From the NCBI GenBank assembly GCA_030180135.1, contig CM058240.1, positions 75,945,581 through 76,009,580 of the forward strand: a stretch of 64,000 bases of DNA, given 5' to 3'. Made by a program: the position numbers and the translations under genes. Below, piece by piece: positions 36,178-48,643 of the stretch (positions within the stretch are counted from its first letter, which is position 1; each line of letters begins with the position of its first letter). The notes under the pieces were generated by a model. It was not told where the DNA came from. It saw only the letters and a list, made by a program, of their open reading frames with translations, and made no database searches. Origin of the DNA: Orychophragmus violaceus. Taxonomy: Eukaryota > Streptophyta > Magnoliopsida > Brassicales > Brassicaceae.

Positions 36178-37355
36178 TGATACACCATGGATTTTAGGGA
36201 TTTTAGCCATGGTATATGTCTTATCTATCGAGTCTTTTATTATGTTTTGGAGTCCTTTTAGTATGTTTACAGGTCTATACACGTTTGGAGCGGAATCAGA
36301 CATTATGGAGCTTTTTGGAGCATTTTGGAGTATTGACCCGAGAGGAAGAGTTCACTTCCCAATTCACAGACCTGCATCGATCGACACATCTTGTGCATCG
36401 ATCGATGCAGGGTCGACGCAGATTATTCTCGGCGAGTTAATGAAGAGTTTTGAATTTGCAACTTAAGTCCAGAAGTTTCTATAATTACAAAGAAGCGCCA
36501 GCCGTGATTAGACCATTATATTAGGGTTTTTAAGCCATTTTTTAGGCTACGCTTTCATTCTTAAGTTTATTTTATTTGAGAGAGAGTTTAGGGGCTGATC
36601 TTGTTCTCGAAAGAGACTTGATTTCGAAACCCAGTTATTTATTCTGTTTTATGATATTTGGTTTTCTATTCATGATGTCTTCTGTTTCGATGAACATGTC
36701 TGAGTAGTTTACCTGTTAGATTTAGGGATACTCACAAGGGATTTCATGGAATATTAGGTTAATCAATCTGTTAGGGATTCATACTTTCTAGTTCTTCGTC
36801 TAGGATTGTTCTTAATGCTTAATCTGAACTGGCCACTTAGATTATTGATGTTAGGTTAATTGATGCAGCGACAGTTGGTTAATTAGCTAGAAAGAACCTA
36901 GATGAGCAATTGAATTACTCGCAAAGGAATTTGGTTTAATTGAATTGTGAACATATCGAACTTGATCTTAAAGCTAGTTTAATCTGTTAGTAATTGTAAA
37001 GGAATTTGGATTGCTGCACTTAGACTTAGAGAATTCTCGCAACGACAGTTGGTTAATTCTATATCTGTGTTTGAGTTCTAGAACAGTTCTTAATTAGATC
37101 CCGCTTGATTGATTGTCTATGTTCTTGATTTCCTGAGAACTCCCTAGACTTAACGCCTTCGCTTTCTTGCTCACAAACTCGCTTGATTTACTTTCTGCTG
37201 TCTGATTTACTGCTTTCTCATTACTTTCAACTAGTTTAATCTTTATCGTTTTTAATATATCGTTGACCGGAGTCTCTGTGGATTTGATACCCTATATACT
37301 ACAATCACATAAATGTGCACTTGCAGTAGAATAGGGATTAATTCTTGACCTATCA
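36178..37355 (+). repeat. Athila-1 3' LTR (1178 bp)
   Basis: It starts TGATACACC and ends GACCTATCA, followed by the CCCTT duplication. Palindrome pair cores are at 36378 and 36399. It is uninterrupted, unlike the 5' LTR. Confidence 0.9.
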
Positions 37356-40300
37356 CCCTTGCCGACATAGCCAATGTAATTGATTTTATCCCTTGCCGAC
37401 GTAGCCGACATAATTAACATTGAACGGAGGATATTTTTTCTGATGTAGTTAACCCGTCTCTTTGGGGAAGAGGGATTCGTTTGTCTTCGTTGTTGTGATC
37501 AATTCATCTCTTAGAAAGAGAAAATTATTTGTCGATATAACAATGCATTTTAGCTTTATTGTTGCCGATGTGGTTATTTCTTCTCTTGAAAGCGGAGAGT
37601 CATTTTTGAATAGTTCGTGATGTAGTCGCCTTATTTCGTGAATAAGAATAAATTTTCCGGGAGTAATTAATGGTTTAGATTTTATACTGAACTGTTGTAA
37701 GACTGATACATGTCGAATTACGAGAGTTTCTATTGTTTCCTGACACGCTTGATCTTACCCGAACTATCTCTTTTTGAGGATGCTTTTTCAAAGAATTTTC
37801 TAAATCATATTTTGGCAGCATTCTCGTTTAATAGTATGTATGCTACTTTGAGAGGATGAACAATGCTGGCGGGGGCGATCCCGTTTTATTGTTTAGGTTG
37901 TTTAGCGAGGTATGCCTCAGAATCTTTTTGATGTACGAGTGGAATGATGCCGACTTTGTACCGTAGTTCACACTTAGTATGGGATCGGTTATGCGAGGCA
38001 GGTCGGCTTACTTAACTCGACTAAACTTAAATGAGTGGGGGCGATCTCGGATTTACTCCTTCGATTGTGTAGCTAAAGTTGGAGATTTCTCATACACAAC
38101 GAAGTTGTGGATTATTTTACCACTCCACTCGAGGAGCGCGTTTATATTAGTCATATGGCTAGGATGCCGACGTATAGGATTATCTTGTAAATATGTGATT
38201 TTATTAAAAATATAGCTAAATATGTGAGGACTGTCCACGTACCCTATAAATAAGGATAAAGTCATTCGTAGTTCGAGGTACATCGGTGGTAGCTCTGTGA
38301 ACGTACTTCTTTATTTTTTAGTAGTAAAAGCAATGCATCGAGTTCCAAGATTCGAGGGGCGTTTTATCCAACTCGGAGAGCTCATAGACCCCGGTTTTGA
38401 CGATCTTAGAGATCTGGTAAGGTCATTCCCAGTGTATGCCTAGTTTCTGGCATTCTTTTCTTTTGTGCCTTTTGCACTTCTCGTAGAACAAGGTCTCCTT
38501 CAGTCAGATGCCATCCTCTGGCTTTCTTGTCGTAGTATCGTGCTGTGAGATGTTGATAACTCTGGATTTGCAGAAGAGATTCGTCCCTCTATTCTTCAAA
38601 AGAATCAAGACTATCCACGAGCATTTTGTCGTTGAGATCCGGACTCTTGATGAGAAAATATCGTCGAAGGGTCGATGTACCGACTTCGGCAGGTGAAATT
38701 GCTTCGACCCCGTGAGATAAGGAGAATGACGTTTAGTTTGAGGGGAGCCTGGGGGTGGCTTGATGCGACCATAACACCATGTCTAACTAGTCTGCCAGTT
38801 TCGTTTATGCGTGTCGAGTTGTTTCTTGAGCCCAACGTTGATTCTTTTGTTGTTGCTTCTGCTTGATTGTTTCCTTGTGGATAATACATTGTCGACCTGC
38901 TTAATCTGATCTTCCACTTACAGAATTCACTCATCAAGATCGAGGTAAATTTTTCCCCGTTGTCGGTGATGGTTTTATAGGGAAATCCATGTAGGCAAAT
39001 GATGTAGTTCCATAGGAAAAAACAACGTCTCTAACTTTGACCTTGGCGTATGCTTTGCCTTCCACCCACTTGATGAAGTAATCCACCAGGTTTAGGATGT
39101 ATTTATTTTGTCAGGATTTATGCATTGGTCCGATTATATCCATGACCCATCTAATGAATAGATAGGGCGCCATTGCGGCATGTAACTGCTATGTAGGGAT
39201 GTGTATGGCTGGAGCGTGCTTTTGACAATGTTCACATTTGTGGTGTTTTTTACGCAATTTTTTTTATTATTGTTTGTCAGAAAAAGCCTTGCTTCTTATT
39301 TTTGAGAGCCAGTGATAGTCCTCTGGCATGATTTCCTCATGAGCCGTCATGATTCTCTTTGATCACCTTGTTGATCTCTTTCTCCTCTACGCATCGTAGT
39401 AGCGTTCTGACAGAGTTGTAGCAAAATAGTTTGTCACGTAACATGATATAGCGAGCTGCTTTTTTCGAGTCTTCCAGCTGCCCATCTATTGGTGGGTAAC
39501 TGTTCATCCACTATTTACATTTTTATTTATATCGTCCAATAATCTCTTTGTTCTTTGTCGGCATGAACTTGGTCTTCTGTGATGTCTTTGTCATGTATTT
39601 CTCCGTCGATGACGTTGCATACTTTCAGGGGACTTACACTTGGTTTTTCGATGAACTTTACCAGGATCGTTCATCTTAAATCACATCCGAGCTTGATGCT
39701 AATGTTGCCAGGGCGGTGGCCGAGGTGTTTTCACCTTGTGGAATCCTTGTCAGATTGAATGAGCCGATATCGTTTGTTAGTACTTTTGCTATGTCGAGGT
39801 AGGCATCCATTCCATCGTTTTTAGTTTCATATTATCCGTTGAACTGGTTCTCGATTTGTTGCAAATCGCAGTAGGCTTGGATGTGTTCTGCACCGATGGC
39901 CTGAGCTAATCGCAGTTCGGCAATCAAAGCTCTGTACTTGGTTTCGTTGTTCGAGACTGGGAAGCCTAATCTGAACGATCGCTCAATTATCTCTCATGTT
40001 GGCAATTCAAGCCGAATTCCGATCTCCGAGCCGGCTTTTGACGACGATCCGTCCACATGTAAGGTCCACTTCTTTGCTTCTGAAGAATATTCCTTTACTA
40101 GCTCTGGCAGAATTTTGAAAATGAAATCTGCTAGGACTTGGAATTTTGCGCTAGTTCAACCTTATGAATTTGATATCATATTCGCTTAGTTCGACTGACC
40201 ACTTAGCAAGCCTGCCGGATTGGGTGGGGATGTTTAAGGTTGATCGTAAGGGCATGGTAATTAGAACATTAATCCGGTGCAATTGGAAGTAAGGCCTGAG

Positions 40301-40370
40301 TTTTCTTGTCCATGTCAAGACTGCTAAAGCGAGCTTTTCGATTGTTGGGTATTGAGTCTATGCTCCGTCC
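37356..40370 (-). pseudogene. Tat-type pol relic: RNase H and integrase
   Basis: On the minus strand, from right: TIEKLALAVLTWTRKLRPYF and SGRLAKWSVELSEYDIKF (reverse-transcriptase/RNase H link), WTLHVDGSSSKAGSEIGIRL and VSNNETKYRALIAELRLA (RNase H core), then RLSRSTMYYPQGNNQAEAT (integrase core near 38900) and a C-terminal integrase module near 38350-38500. Stops and frameshifts are frequent, including one right after LELPT. The YPQGN-QAEAT style fits the Tat lineage. 37356-38320 is the downstream repeat-bearing 3' region of the same element. Confidence 0.7.
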
Positions 40371-42083
40371 ATTACCTTAGTCAACCAATAATCAACAATC
40401 AAACAAGGACATGATTACTGGTTTTCTTTAGTCGGGACTAGAGTGGTTACATTTTTACCGTGTTTAACTAAATCAGCCTAGGTCAGCAACTTACGTTGCC
40501 AATCTAAATCGAGTTTATCAATTACACGTTTTCTGAAATTAATTAACGCTTTGCAACCCGTAACAAAATTCGGTAGTTATACTAGATCACACTAATCTAG
40601 TATAAACAACATGTTTACGAATATAAAAAATTCATTTTTTATTTTATACTATAAGTTTAAAATGTGCGGAAAATATTGTTTGTGAAAGAGACGTCGACAC
40701 TACAACGGCTGGTCTAACATCCTGCGATCCGCTACCTTACTGGTTTCCTGAAAAAATGTAAAAAAGAGGGTTGAGCGATCTATTATCGACCCAGTGAGTT
40801 GAGATTCCCTAACTAATAGGTTAACTTTCCATCTACCCAACTCAACCCCAAACATAAACAATGATGGAAAGTTGACAAGCAATGTAATAAATAAATAGCC
40901 GAAGCAAAATAACAATGAAATAAACTATATGCCTGCTACAGGCCCTAGCAATATCGTCCTTCCCTTGGAATACCGTCACCATAAAGGCTCACGGTAGTGA
41001 TCCCATGACTCTTACTCATAAACACGTAGTACTATAAGTAAGACACAGTTCTCCATCCATTGTTATGCGGCGACCCGAGCTACCCCTAGATAGCTAAAGT
41101 TTCCTTCGATCTCGGCTTTAGGACATGACCCCACTTCTCAAAACCCGACACCTACCGGATTCACCCAGTATGTTTACGCCTGCCAAGATCAGACCCGAGG
41201 GTACGTGAACTGACTGAAAGCTACTAAAGAAAGCGTAGAGAAGGCATTTTGTCAACAACATACTCAAGGAGGACCATTTGGAGGCTTCGAGCGGAAAAGT
41301 GTGGAACAACCCAGGGAGAGACGGTCCAGAGTACATTGATGGGAGAACGGTCATGAAGATATTGGAGGGACGTGAATGTGGATGAGTGCAAGGTCAGGAC
41401 AACAAGGAAGGCCGTCAAGGAGAAACCAAAGAAGGACAAGGACGAAGACTGGGATGCGGACAAGGACTAGACGTCTAAGAAGGATCGAGAAATCAAGAGG
41501 CACCAGACGGAGCAGTGATTAGGAGAATCACTAGTTAAGAGATCATGAGCAACAAAAGAGGCGGATAAAAAGTGGTCAAGGATAGTGGATTTATGAATCC
41601 AAACTAATGGACATTGGGAGAAGATGGTAGAGACCAGGAAGGAAAAGCGTGAGGAGAGGGGAAAGGAATCAGATATAGAGGAAGAACCAAACAGTTTTGG
41701 GTGGAAAGGAATCTCAATGAAGAAAAGATGAGAACGGAGAAAGGATGGTGCCATGATCAAGAGTGATGACGCTAGAGAAAGAGGAGGTTGTGAAAGAAAA
41801 GAAAGACCGAGGGGTCTTTACCAAGCAAGGAAGGACCCAACATCTTGAAGTTGGAAAGAGGTCCGATGAAGGGAGACGAGAACGACGTGAATCAAGAGGC
41901 AGTAACGAGATATTAGTTAGAGCTGCGACTTAGAACGTTGGAAGGTGCCGAACCAGAATGGAAGAGGATGAGACCCAAGGACTAGTGTTAGTAAAGATGG
42001 TGGTATTAGCTCAGTGGGAGCAAGGTGGTCTCTTCTCTTCTAGTGAAAGAATTCGGGGACGAATTCTATTAAGGGGGGTAGAA

Positions 42084-43930
42084 TGTAATAACCCTCCCGA
42101 AGGAGTAGAACGGCCAAACGAGGGATACGACAGACTGAGAGGGAACAAACGAAGAACGGCCAAAAATTCAAAGTTGTTAGAATGATCTGAAACTTTCAAA
42201 ATTTGCTAAACACAACATTTTAAGAGTTTTGGTCAAAGTCGAGTGTGAAAAGACTACACGGATTGAAAGAAATCCAAGTTTGGCCGTAAATCGGGTTAAA
42301 GTCGGGATAAGGAACTTCCCGAAGTTGATACATTGTTGGGAATGGATGTGGATCACCATTTTGGAGGATTTTGGGAGCAAAGGTCGAGTTAGATTTGTTT
42401 TAAGTCGAGAAAATTGTCATCGGGTCGAAAATGGCCGAGGACGGACTTATCTGGTCGTGTGGTCGGGTGGCTGGGCGGTCGTACGGACGAACGGAGGGGT
42501 AGTCAGGTGCATGCGCGGACGACCAGTCACCACGCATGGGAGACCCAGCTGTCGTCGTGGATGACCGGACCAACTGTCGCCATGCATGGCTGGAAGACCA
42601 CACATGGCCCAACGCATGCACAGGCTAACCACATGGTGGCCACTTGTGGCCAACTAACCTTCCCATGGCCAACTATAAATAAGACCTTCCCATAAGCCAT
42701 TTTTACACTTTTGAGAATCTCAGAAAAATTCTAGAGAGAGAATGGGGTGGTTCTAGAGAGAGAAAGTGAGAAATGAGCGGTTTAAGCGCGGGAAGGAGCA
42801 GGCAAACGGGACGGGGCTTTCGGGTTAGGACTCGGGGTGTCGGTAAGCTGTATATCTGAGTATTTCCGTCCACCTCTAGCTTATTTTCTTTAAAATCAGA
42901 CTTATTTAGATCTTTGTTCTAGATCTAGCAGAGAGAGTCTCAGAGTTAAGGGTCGGGCTGCGGAACGGGCGAGTCCCGGTAGTTAGGACTAACGGATTTG
43001 TGCAGGTTGCGTCTTAAGGATTGGAATACTCGGAGTATTCATCCTTCAACACGTTTTTGTTTGGTTTACCTGCGTTTTGGATGAGGTTTAATCCGTGTTT
43101 GATATGATGATTGATGCATGCTTGATTGTTACGGTGCTTTGGTTAAAGCATGTGCATGTTGAGATGTTTACCGATTGATTCTGTGAGATAGATTCATTAC
43201 GGTATTATGTCATGCTTTAGTTGGTTGTATGATTGCATGCATGATCATTGCGTTGATTTTGTATATGCATGTTCTCTTTGATTATGGGTTGATTCATTAA
43301 GATTGTATAACATGCATATTGTGATAAGTACGAGGATGGATTGTGATCCACTCGTAAATGGTTGATGTGGAAAAGAGGAGTTTTCCCGTATGCGTGAGGA
43401 TGCGGTAGATCCGTGAGATCATTGATCCACGCGAGTCTCCCTTCCGTTTGAGATAAGGTTGTAGTGGCTGCCGTGATCTTTGGATCTTTTGCATGACCCT
43501 ACACCTTTTGTGATATGTTTAACCTCATGATGTGTGATGCATGCAGGTTAAACTTGAGTTGGTTCTAGAACATGCGTAATATTGTTCTAGGATGTGCATC
43601 CTAGGATATGTGTAGATACTCTAGATAAATTCTATCGGTGCCACCCATTGTGAGCAGGGGCGGATGCATAAAAGTTTTTAGCTGGGGACACAAGGTTAAA
43701 ACAATTAAAAAAATCAATCGGGGGCACCTTTCTTCATTTCTTCACTAAACTAAATACATTTTAGTAAAATTAACTTAAATTATTAAAGAAAAAAACAAAA
43801 AAGAGTAGGGGCACGTGCCCCGTACCCATGCACCTCCGTCCGCCCCTGATTGTGAGTCTCCGTGGATTCGGAGCAGGCTCGTAGGTTTACTTGGGTCGCT
43901 CCCAAGGCCAATCATCGTGTGACGACACAA
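42084..43930 (+). repeat. Tekay-like 3' LTR, left part
   Basis: It starts TGTAATAACCCTCCCG. A TATA box TATAAATA lies at 42674-42681, followed by a CTAGAGAGAGA-rich leader. It contains the hAT MITE at 43655-43848 and stops at CACAA, the duplication of the Athila-2 insertion. With its right part the LTR totals about 2.5 kb without the MITE. Confidence 0.65.
43655..43848. mobile_element. hAT-type MITE (194 bp)
   Basis: The ends CAGGGGCGGA and TCCGCCCCTG are perfect 10-bp inverted repeats. ATTGTGAG is duplicated on both sides (43647-43654 and 43849-43856), the 8-bp signature of hAT transposition. The AT-rich body has no ORF, so it depends on a transposase elsewhere. Confidence 0.88.
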
Positions 43931-45130
43931 TGATAGGTCAAGAATTAATCCCTATACTAACTGCAAGTGCACAGTGATGTGAATGTAGTACTTAGGGTAT
44001 CGAATCCACAGAGACTCCGGTCAACGATAGGTTTAAGAACGGTCGAGTTAAACTAGGTGAAAGTAGTGAGAAAGCAGTAAATCAGACAACAGAAAAGTAA
44101 ATAAATCGGTTGTAAATCAGAAGGCGAAGGCGTTAAGTCTATGGGGTTCTCAGGAAATCAGGAACACATGCAATCAATCAAGCGGGATCTAATTAGGAAC
44201 TGTTCTAGAACTCAAACACAGATATAGAACTAATCAACTGTCGTTGTGAGAATTCTCTAAGTCTAATAGCAGAAATCCAAATGTCTTTGTAATTCCTAAC
44301 AGATTAAACTATCTTTAAGATCAAGTTCGATATGTTCATAATTCCCCTAAACCAAATTTCTTTGCGAGTAGATCAAATTGTTCATCTAGGTTCTTTCTAG
44401 CTAATTAACCAATTGTCGTTGTATCAATCAACCTAACATCATAAATCTGGATAGCTCCTTCAGATTAAGCATTAAAAACAACCCTAGACGAAGAACTAGA
44501 AAGTATGAATCCCTAACAGATTTATCAACCTATAATTCCATGAAATCCCTAATGAGAATCCCTAAACCTAACAGGTAATATACTCAGACATAATCATCGA
44601 AACAGAAAACATCATGAATAGAAAACCAAATATCATAAAACAAGTAAAGAACTGGGGTTCGAAATCAAGTCTCTTTCGAGAACAAGATCAGCCCCTCAAC
44701 TCTCTCTGAAAGCGTAAGATCAGCCCCTCAACTCTCTCTGAAAGCGTAAGTAAAGCGTAGCCTAAACAATGGCTTAAAAACCCTAATATAATGGTCTAAT
44801 CACGGCTGGGGCTTCTTTGTAATTATCAGAAACTTCTGGACCAAAGTGCAATTTTCTAAAATCTTCATTAAACGCTCGCGAGAAGTCTGTGTCGACCTTG
44901 TGTCGATCGATGCACATGTTGTGTCGATCGACACAGGTCTGTGAAATCGACAGTGAATTTTATCTCTCGGGTCAATACTCCAAAATGCTCCAGATTGCGT
45001 CATAATCTCCAAATCCGCTCCAAACGTGCCTAGACCTGTAATCATACTAAAAAGACTCCAAAACATAATAAAATACTCGATAGATAAGACATATACCATG
45101 GTTAAAAGCCCTAAAATCCATGGTATATCA
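43931..45130 (-). repeat. Athila-2 3' LTR (1200 bp)
   Basis: Palindrome pair cores at 44904/44925 (21 bp). A 32-33-bp tandem duplication lies at about 44683-44750 (GATCAGCCCCTCAACTCTCT twice), absent from the other LTR. The two differences together explain the 53-bp length gap between the LTRs. Confidence 0.88.
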
Positions 45131-45168
45131 ACTCCCCCTCACTTAGCTCTTGCTTGCCCTCAAGCAAG
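45131..45168 (-). other. Polypurine tract and hairpin of Athila-2
   Basis: Minus strand: CTTGCTTG-AGGG-CAAGCAAG (45168-45149), then AGCTAAGTGAGGGGGAGT at the LTR border. Same as element 1. Confidence 0.75.
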
Positions 45169-46172
45169 TAAAGAACCAAAATATAAGAGAAAAAGTTTGA
45201 AAACACAGAAACTCATTTCGTCCTAGGAACTTTCGCATTCACATTCACTTAGTAATCCACTGAAAACTTTCCTACAGAACTCAAGACCACAATATACTTC
45301 CCCCACACTTAGCAACTGTCCCAAGTAAACTCCACAATCAAGTTAGGACATCCAAATTCACCATACTAGCCTCTGTATACAATTAGGTGTTGTCTCACAG
45401 AGGGAGTATCGAATCAAAGGACACATGGACTCAACCTATTCAGTATCTAACCACCAAACTGTCGGTTTCTGGTTTCTTTCTTTTCCCTTTCTCCCTTAGC
45501 ACTGATTTTTCCCCACTGGGTATCATTTTATTTTTTCTATCAGTGCTCTTCCCTTACTGGGGCATACTTTGGACATGTTTCCATGGGTGCACAGGAGGTA
45601 ATAGGGTCTCTACCACTCCCGCGACCACTTCGAAGCTACTAGCTTATCCTCAGTTTTTATTCTCTCTTTTTTTTTTTTTTACTTTCAAGTGAGGGGAAAA
45701 TCAGAAACCATACTTTAGAACATGATCACAGGCTGTGCCAAACACATCAAAGGAATCAGACCCAAAGATTACCAAGCCCCTAAGCGAGAAATTAAAGTCA
45801 AGATTAAATGTGAGACTAGTGATGGATCCTCTGGATACCTGGTTAGATATGGGTGTCCTAGGTAGGTTGATCTGTTTGGGGTTTTCTAACAATCATAGAG
45901 GGTCTGCAAGTCTATCCAATGGTCACTTAGTTTCTGTTCAAGCAAAAAATCTCCTCGAAAAATCATAGTTTCATACTGATTTTGACTCAATAAAACAATT
46001 TTGAAAAACATAGGACTAACACTAAGAAAACAAAAGCGTGCGTCAGTAGCTACCTCCCCTACACTTAAACTACACTGTCCCCAGTGTAATCAAAGCATGA
46101 GCTCGGTGAAAACAGATAAACAAATTGAAAAGAGTCTGAAAAATCCAGAGTTTCGTACCTCTCGTCGCTCTG

Positions 46173-46280
46173 TGTCGATCGTTGCTCAGGACTGCATCGA
46201 TCGTCGCAAGGCGCATTTTCTCGATTCATTCGTGTAATCGCACTGTGTCGATCGACACACATGTTGTGTCGATCGATGCT
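46173..46280 (-). repeat. Two palindrome pairs in the Athila-2 3' region
   Basis: Cores at 46176/46198 (22 bp) and 46249/46270 (21 bp). The first pair uses mixed half-sites ending GTTGC and GTCGC, the second TGTCGATCGACA and TGTCGATCGATGC. It lies at the same place as 35000-35147 in element 1. Confidence 0.78.
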
Positions 46281-46380
46281 AGGTGTTTTTGGACCTGTTC
46301 TCTCGGCTGAAAACACCAAAACGAAAAATCAAAGAAACAAACACTTAAAAATGAAAAATAAAAACGAAAACTGACTCTAT

Positions 46381-46398
46381 AGTGGGATGCCTCCCACT
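46381..46398 (-). other. Conserved hairpin after the gag-protease stop (Athila-2)
   Basis: AGTGGG-AGGCAT-CCCACT on the minus strand, 48 bases beyond the stop codon at 46447-46449. The loop differs by one base from element 1 while the stem is identical. Confidence 0.6.
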
Positions 46399-46446
46399 CA
46401 GCGCTTGTTTTTAGTCATTAGCTTGACTATGGGATAGAGATTTGAC

Positions 46447-47736
46447 TCATGGCGGTTTCAACAGAGACTTTGAGTGTCTCTGTGAATGTCTCCTCATCCA
46501 AGGTGGTGTGTATGCTGTCGGATCATGAGGTCTCCCAAGGAAAGAGTAAACAGAATCAGGGCGGGAGCAAAGCTTGGGTGGGATACTGCGTTTTCCTGCA
46601 TTTAAAGTTGATGGATTAGGAGGTTTAAGCTTAGATGATTTATGCCTTACCTTTGGTGGAAATGAGATGTCTGGAGCTTTCTGCTTATGAGCAGTTGCAG
46701 GATCAGAAGATGTTAGAGCAAGTTCAGAATGAACTGCCATCTTCTCCTCTCCAATAGGAACCTCTGGTTCCATCTCAACACTGAAGCTCTTTCCATCAAT
46801 GGTGGCTCTCTGCTTCCTATCCATCTTGAACTGTAATGGCTTATCTCCCAGTTGGAGATCAATCAGACCACGTCTCACATCTATCACAGCTCCAGCAGTA
46901 GCTAAGAATGATCTCCCAATCAGAATAGGATCATCTGGTTCAATCTCATACTTCAGCACTACAAAGTTCGTTGGAATCAAGTAGTTTCCAACTCTGATAT
47001 GTACATCCTCAAGAACTCCTTCAGGGTACCTCTTTGATCGATCAGCTAGGATAAGAGAGATCCTAGTAGGCTGGAATTCCATCATTCCCAATCTCACAGC
47101 AACTGAGTACGGCATTAGATTCACACAAGATCCTAAATCACACAGAGAACACTTGAATCTGTCTTTAGAGATGGAATAGTCTAGCACAAAGGCTTCTGGG
47201 TCTGGTATCTTCTTTGTGATCTGAATCAGCTTCTTTTCCATCACTTTCGTGCAGTTAGCCACTTCTTGCTTCTGTTTAGACGGTTTAGGAACCTTAGGAT
47301 ATGGCACAGAGAGCTTATAGACTCGTTCTGGGACTGTTGCAAGTTTCTGGTCTCGTCTGCGATTTGTGTCGATCGATGCAAAAGGCGTGTCGATCGACAC
47401 AAGGCGATTTTGTACATATTCATCAGACGTATCGGGCTTGCATCGATCGACATCAAGTGTGTGTCGGTCGATGCATGTCTTAGACAGACAGATTTCTTCC
47501 AAAAAATCCGAGATTATGCTCTCTTCTTCTCCTAGCAACTCAGTCTCATCTCCAGTGCTCACAACATTGACGTATTGCTTCCGTTCAGCTTTCCCAGCTT
47601 CATTTTGCTTCTGTATTGCTTGAGATGTATGTTGGACTTGAACATCTAGTCTCTTCACATGAGTGCTCAAAGATTCAAACTTCCCATTCAGATTTTCATG
47701 CATAGCATCTAGCTTCCTGTCAAAGTCTACAACAGT
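46447..47736 (-). CDS. Athila-2 Gag-protease, C-terminal part (split by CRM insertion)
   Basis: Together with 55519-54971 this was one uninterrupted frame of about 612 codons before the CRM insertion: the 5' piece ends on a codon boundary at 54971 and this piece resumes at 47736 after the CTTAG duplication. Order: helical Gag (KLDAMHENLNGKFESLSTHV), acidic EEESIISDFLEE, SID repeats from two palindrome pairs (cores 47370/47391, 47444/47465), RVYKLSVPYPKVPKPSK, a retropepsin domain with active-site CDLGSCVNLMP and flap/second motif ILIGRSFLATAGAVIDV, then a Pro/Lys-rich tail ending SLLKPP. DLGS is usual for Athila proteases. No pol enzymes follow. It is now broken only by the insertion. Confidence 0.82.
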   Translation of the reverse strand, partial: TVVDFDRKLDAMHENLNGKFESLSTHVKRLDVQVQHTSQAIQKQNEAGKAERKQYVNVVSTGDETELLGEEESIISDFLEEICLSKTCIDRHTLDVDRCKPDTSDEYVQNRLVSIDTPFASIDTNRRRDQKLATVPERVYKLSVPYPKVPKPSKQKQEVANCTKVMEKKLIQITKKIPDPEAFVLDYSISKDRFKCSLCDLGSCVNLMPYSVAVRLGMMEFQPTRISLILADRSKRYPEGVLEDVHIRVGNYLIPTNFVVLKYEIEPDDPILIGRSFLATAGAVIDVRRGLIDLQLGDKPLQFKMDRKQRATIDGKSFSVEMEPEVPIGEEKMAVHSELALTSSDPATAHKQKAPDISFPPKVRHKSSKLKPPNPSTLNAGKRSIPPKLCSRPDSVYSFLGRPHDPTAYTPPWMRRHSQRHSKSLLKPP

Positions 47737-47741
47737 CTTAG

Positions 47742-48643
47742 TGATATAGGCTCCAAGGATTTGAAGCCACAACGAAACCGGGCAGAGGTGCAAAGGCTGG
47801 ACTGAAATCTCTCTCCTTTGAACCACGAACAAGATAGAGCAATGGAGCACGAGCAGCTGGACTGAAGTCACTCTTTGCTGATGCTAGTAGATGAATCGAC
47901 GAGAAACTGTAACAGGAACTGATTTGGTCTTGAGTTGCAAGGGGAATCCTCACAAGACAACTCACGGCCGTTGGAACAAAACAAGTAGCTAGGTTTTTCT
48001 TTGATTAAAACGTGACTAAAAATATATAAGGAGTTTGGCTTAAATAGCCTTAGTTTTCGAAAACCCTAGGTAAAATAAAAGAGAATGGGCCTTAAGGCCT
48101 TACAGGAAATAAAACATAAAATAAAGACTAGTAAAATCCCCTTAGGAATGTGGGATGATCTTGGCTTCATGGGCCGTGCGTTCTGTCAGATGAAACGGGC
48201 CTCAGGTTACCTCATTAAAAACCTTACAAGGAAAACCCAGTGGGATAAAACCTTGCAAGGGAAAAAGAGTATAACTTTTGGTCCACAGAGACGACACGGG
48301 CTAAGTATCAACGGCTCCTATGGTGAAGATCACTGATGCGTCGTCGATCCTAAGTAATGGCCAGATAGACGATCCTGGTGTGAACGGATGGTCGTGGTCG
48401 GAATCGGTCGTCTCGGACATCCTTCGGGCTAGCTGGTTCAAGACGGGCTAATCATGATCCAAATGGTCCAAGTGCTCTGTGATATCGTCTATGCTGCTCC
48501 TCGTGATCAGATGTTCCATGGCTCGGTTGAATTTCTCCGTGAGTCTCTTTTTCCCAGCTCGGGTCCGGGGTGCGGTCACCATGGTCGGGAATGGTTCATC
48601 TTGGTCGGTCTGGTCAGGTTCGGTTGAACCGATGTCCTCATCA
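47742..48643 (-). repeat. CRM 3' LTR, minus orientation (902 bp)
   Basis: Read on the minus strand it starts TGATGAGGACATCGG after GAGGGTGGGAA and ends GGAGCCTATATCA. It matches 53374-54273 closely but in opposite orientation. The pol reading frame covers its first 195 bases. Confidence 0.85.

Larger units (their letters stand above)
28644..37355 (+). mobile_element. Athila-like Gypsy element 1, non-autonomous
   Basis: Two LTRs of about 1.18 kb, an Asp-tRNA primer site and a polypurine tract are bounded by CCCTT duplications (28639-28643 and 37356-37360). The internal part is only about 2.9 kb and encodes a broken Gag-like protein. No reverse transcriptase or integrase is present. The LTR/primer style fits Athila. 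Movement would need enzymes from a related full element. Its 5' LTR is interrupted by the 29589-33050 insertion. Confidence 0.88.
19790..40370 (-). mobile_element. Tat-lineage Gypsy element, minus strand, split by Copia and Athila insertions
   Basis: Pieces 19790-20049, 27350-28643 and 37356-40370 join cleanly when the Copia element (target duplication CATTT) and the Athila-like element (CCCTT) are removed. From right to left they contain RNase H and integrase relics, a repeat-rich 3' region, a polypurine tract (19904-19917) and an LTR start. The right end at about 40370 is cut within pol. It is heavily mutated and is the oldest layer of this nest. Confidence 0.65.

Noticed and set aside
38243..38252. 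TATAAATA on the plus strand inside the Tat 3' region
   Set aside because: It points into decayed antisense pol with no downstream gene; a promoter role is not supported.
41118..42695. Several ORFs of 65-130 codons on both strands in the Tekay-like remnant and LTR
   Set aside because: No domain recognised; overlapping frames in low-complexity or GC-biased LTR sequence.
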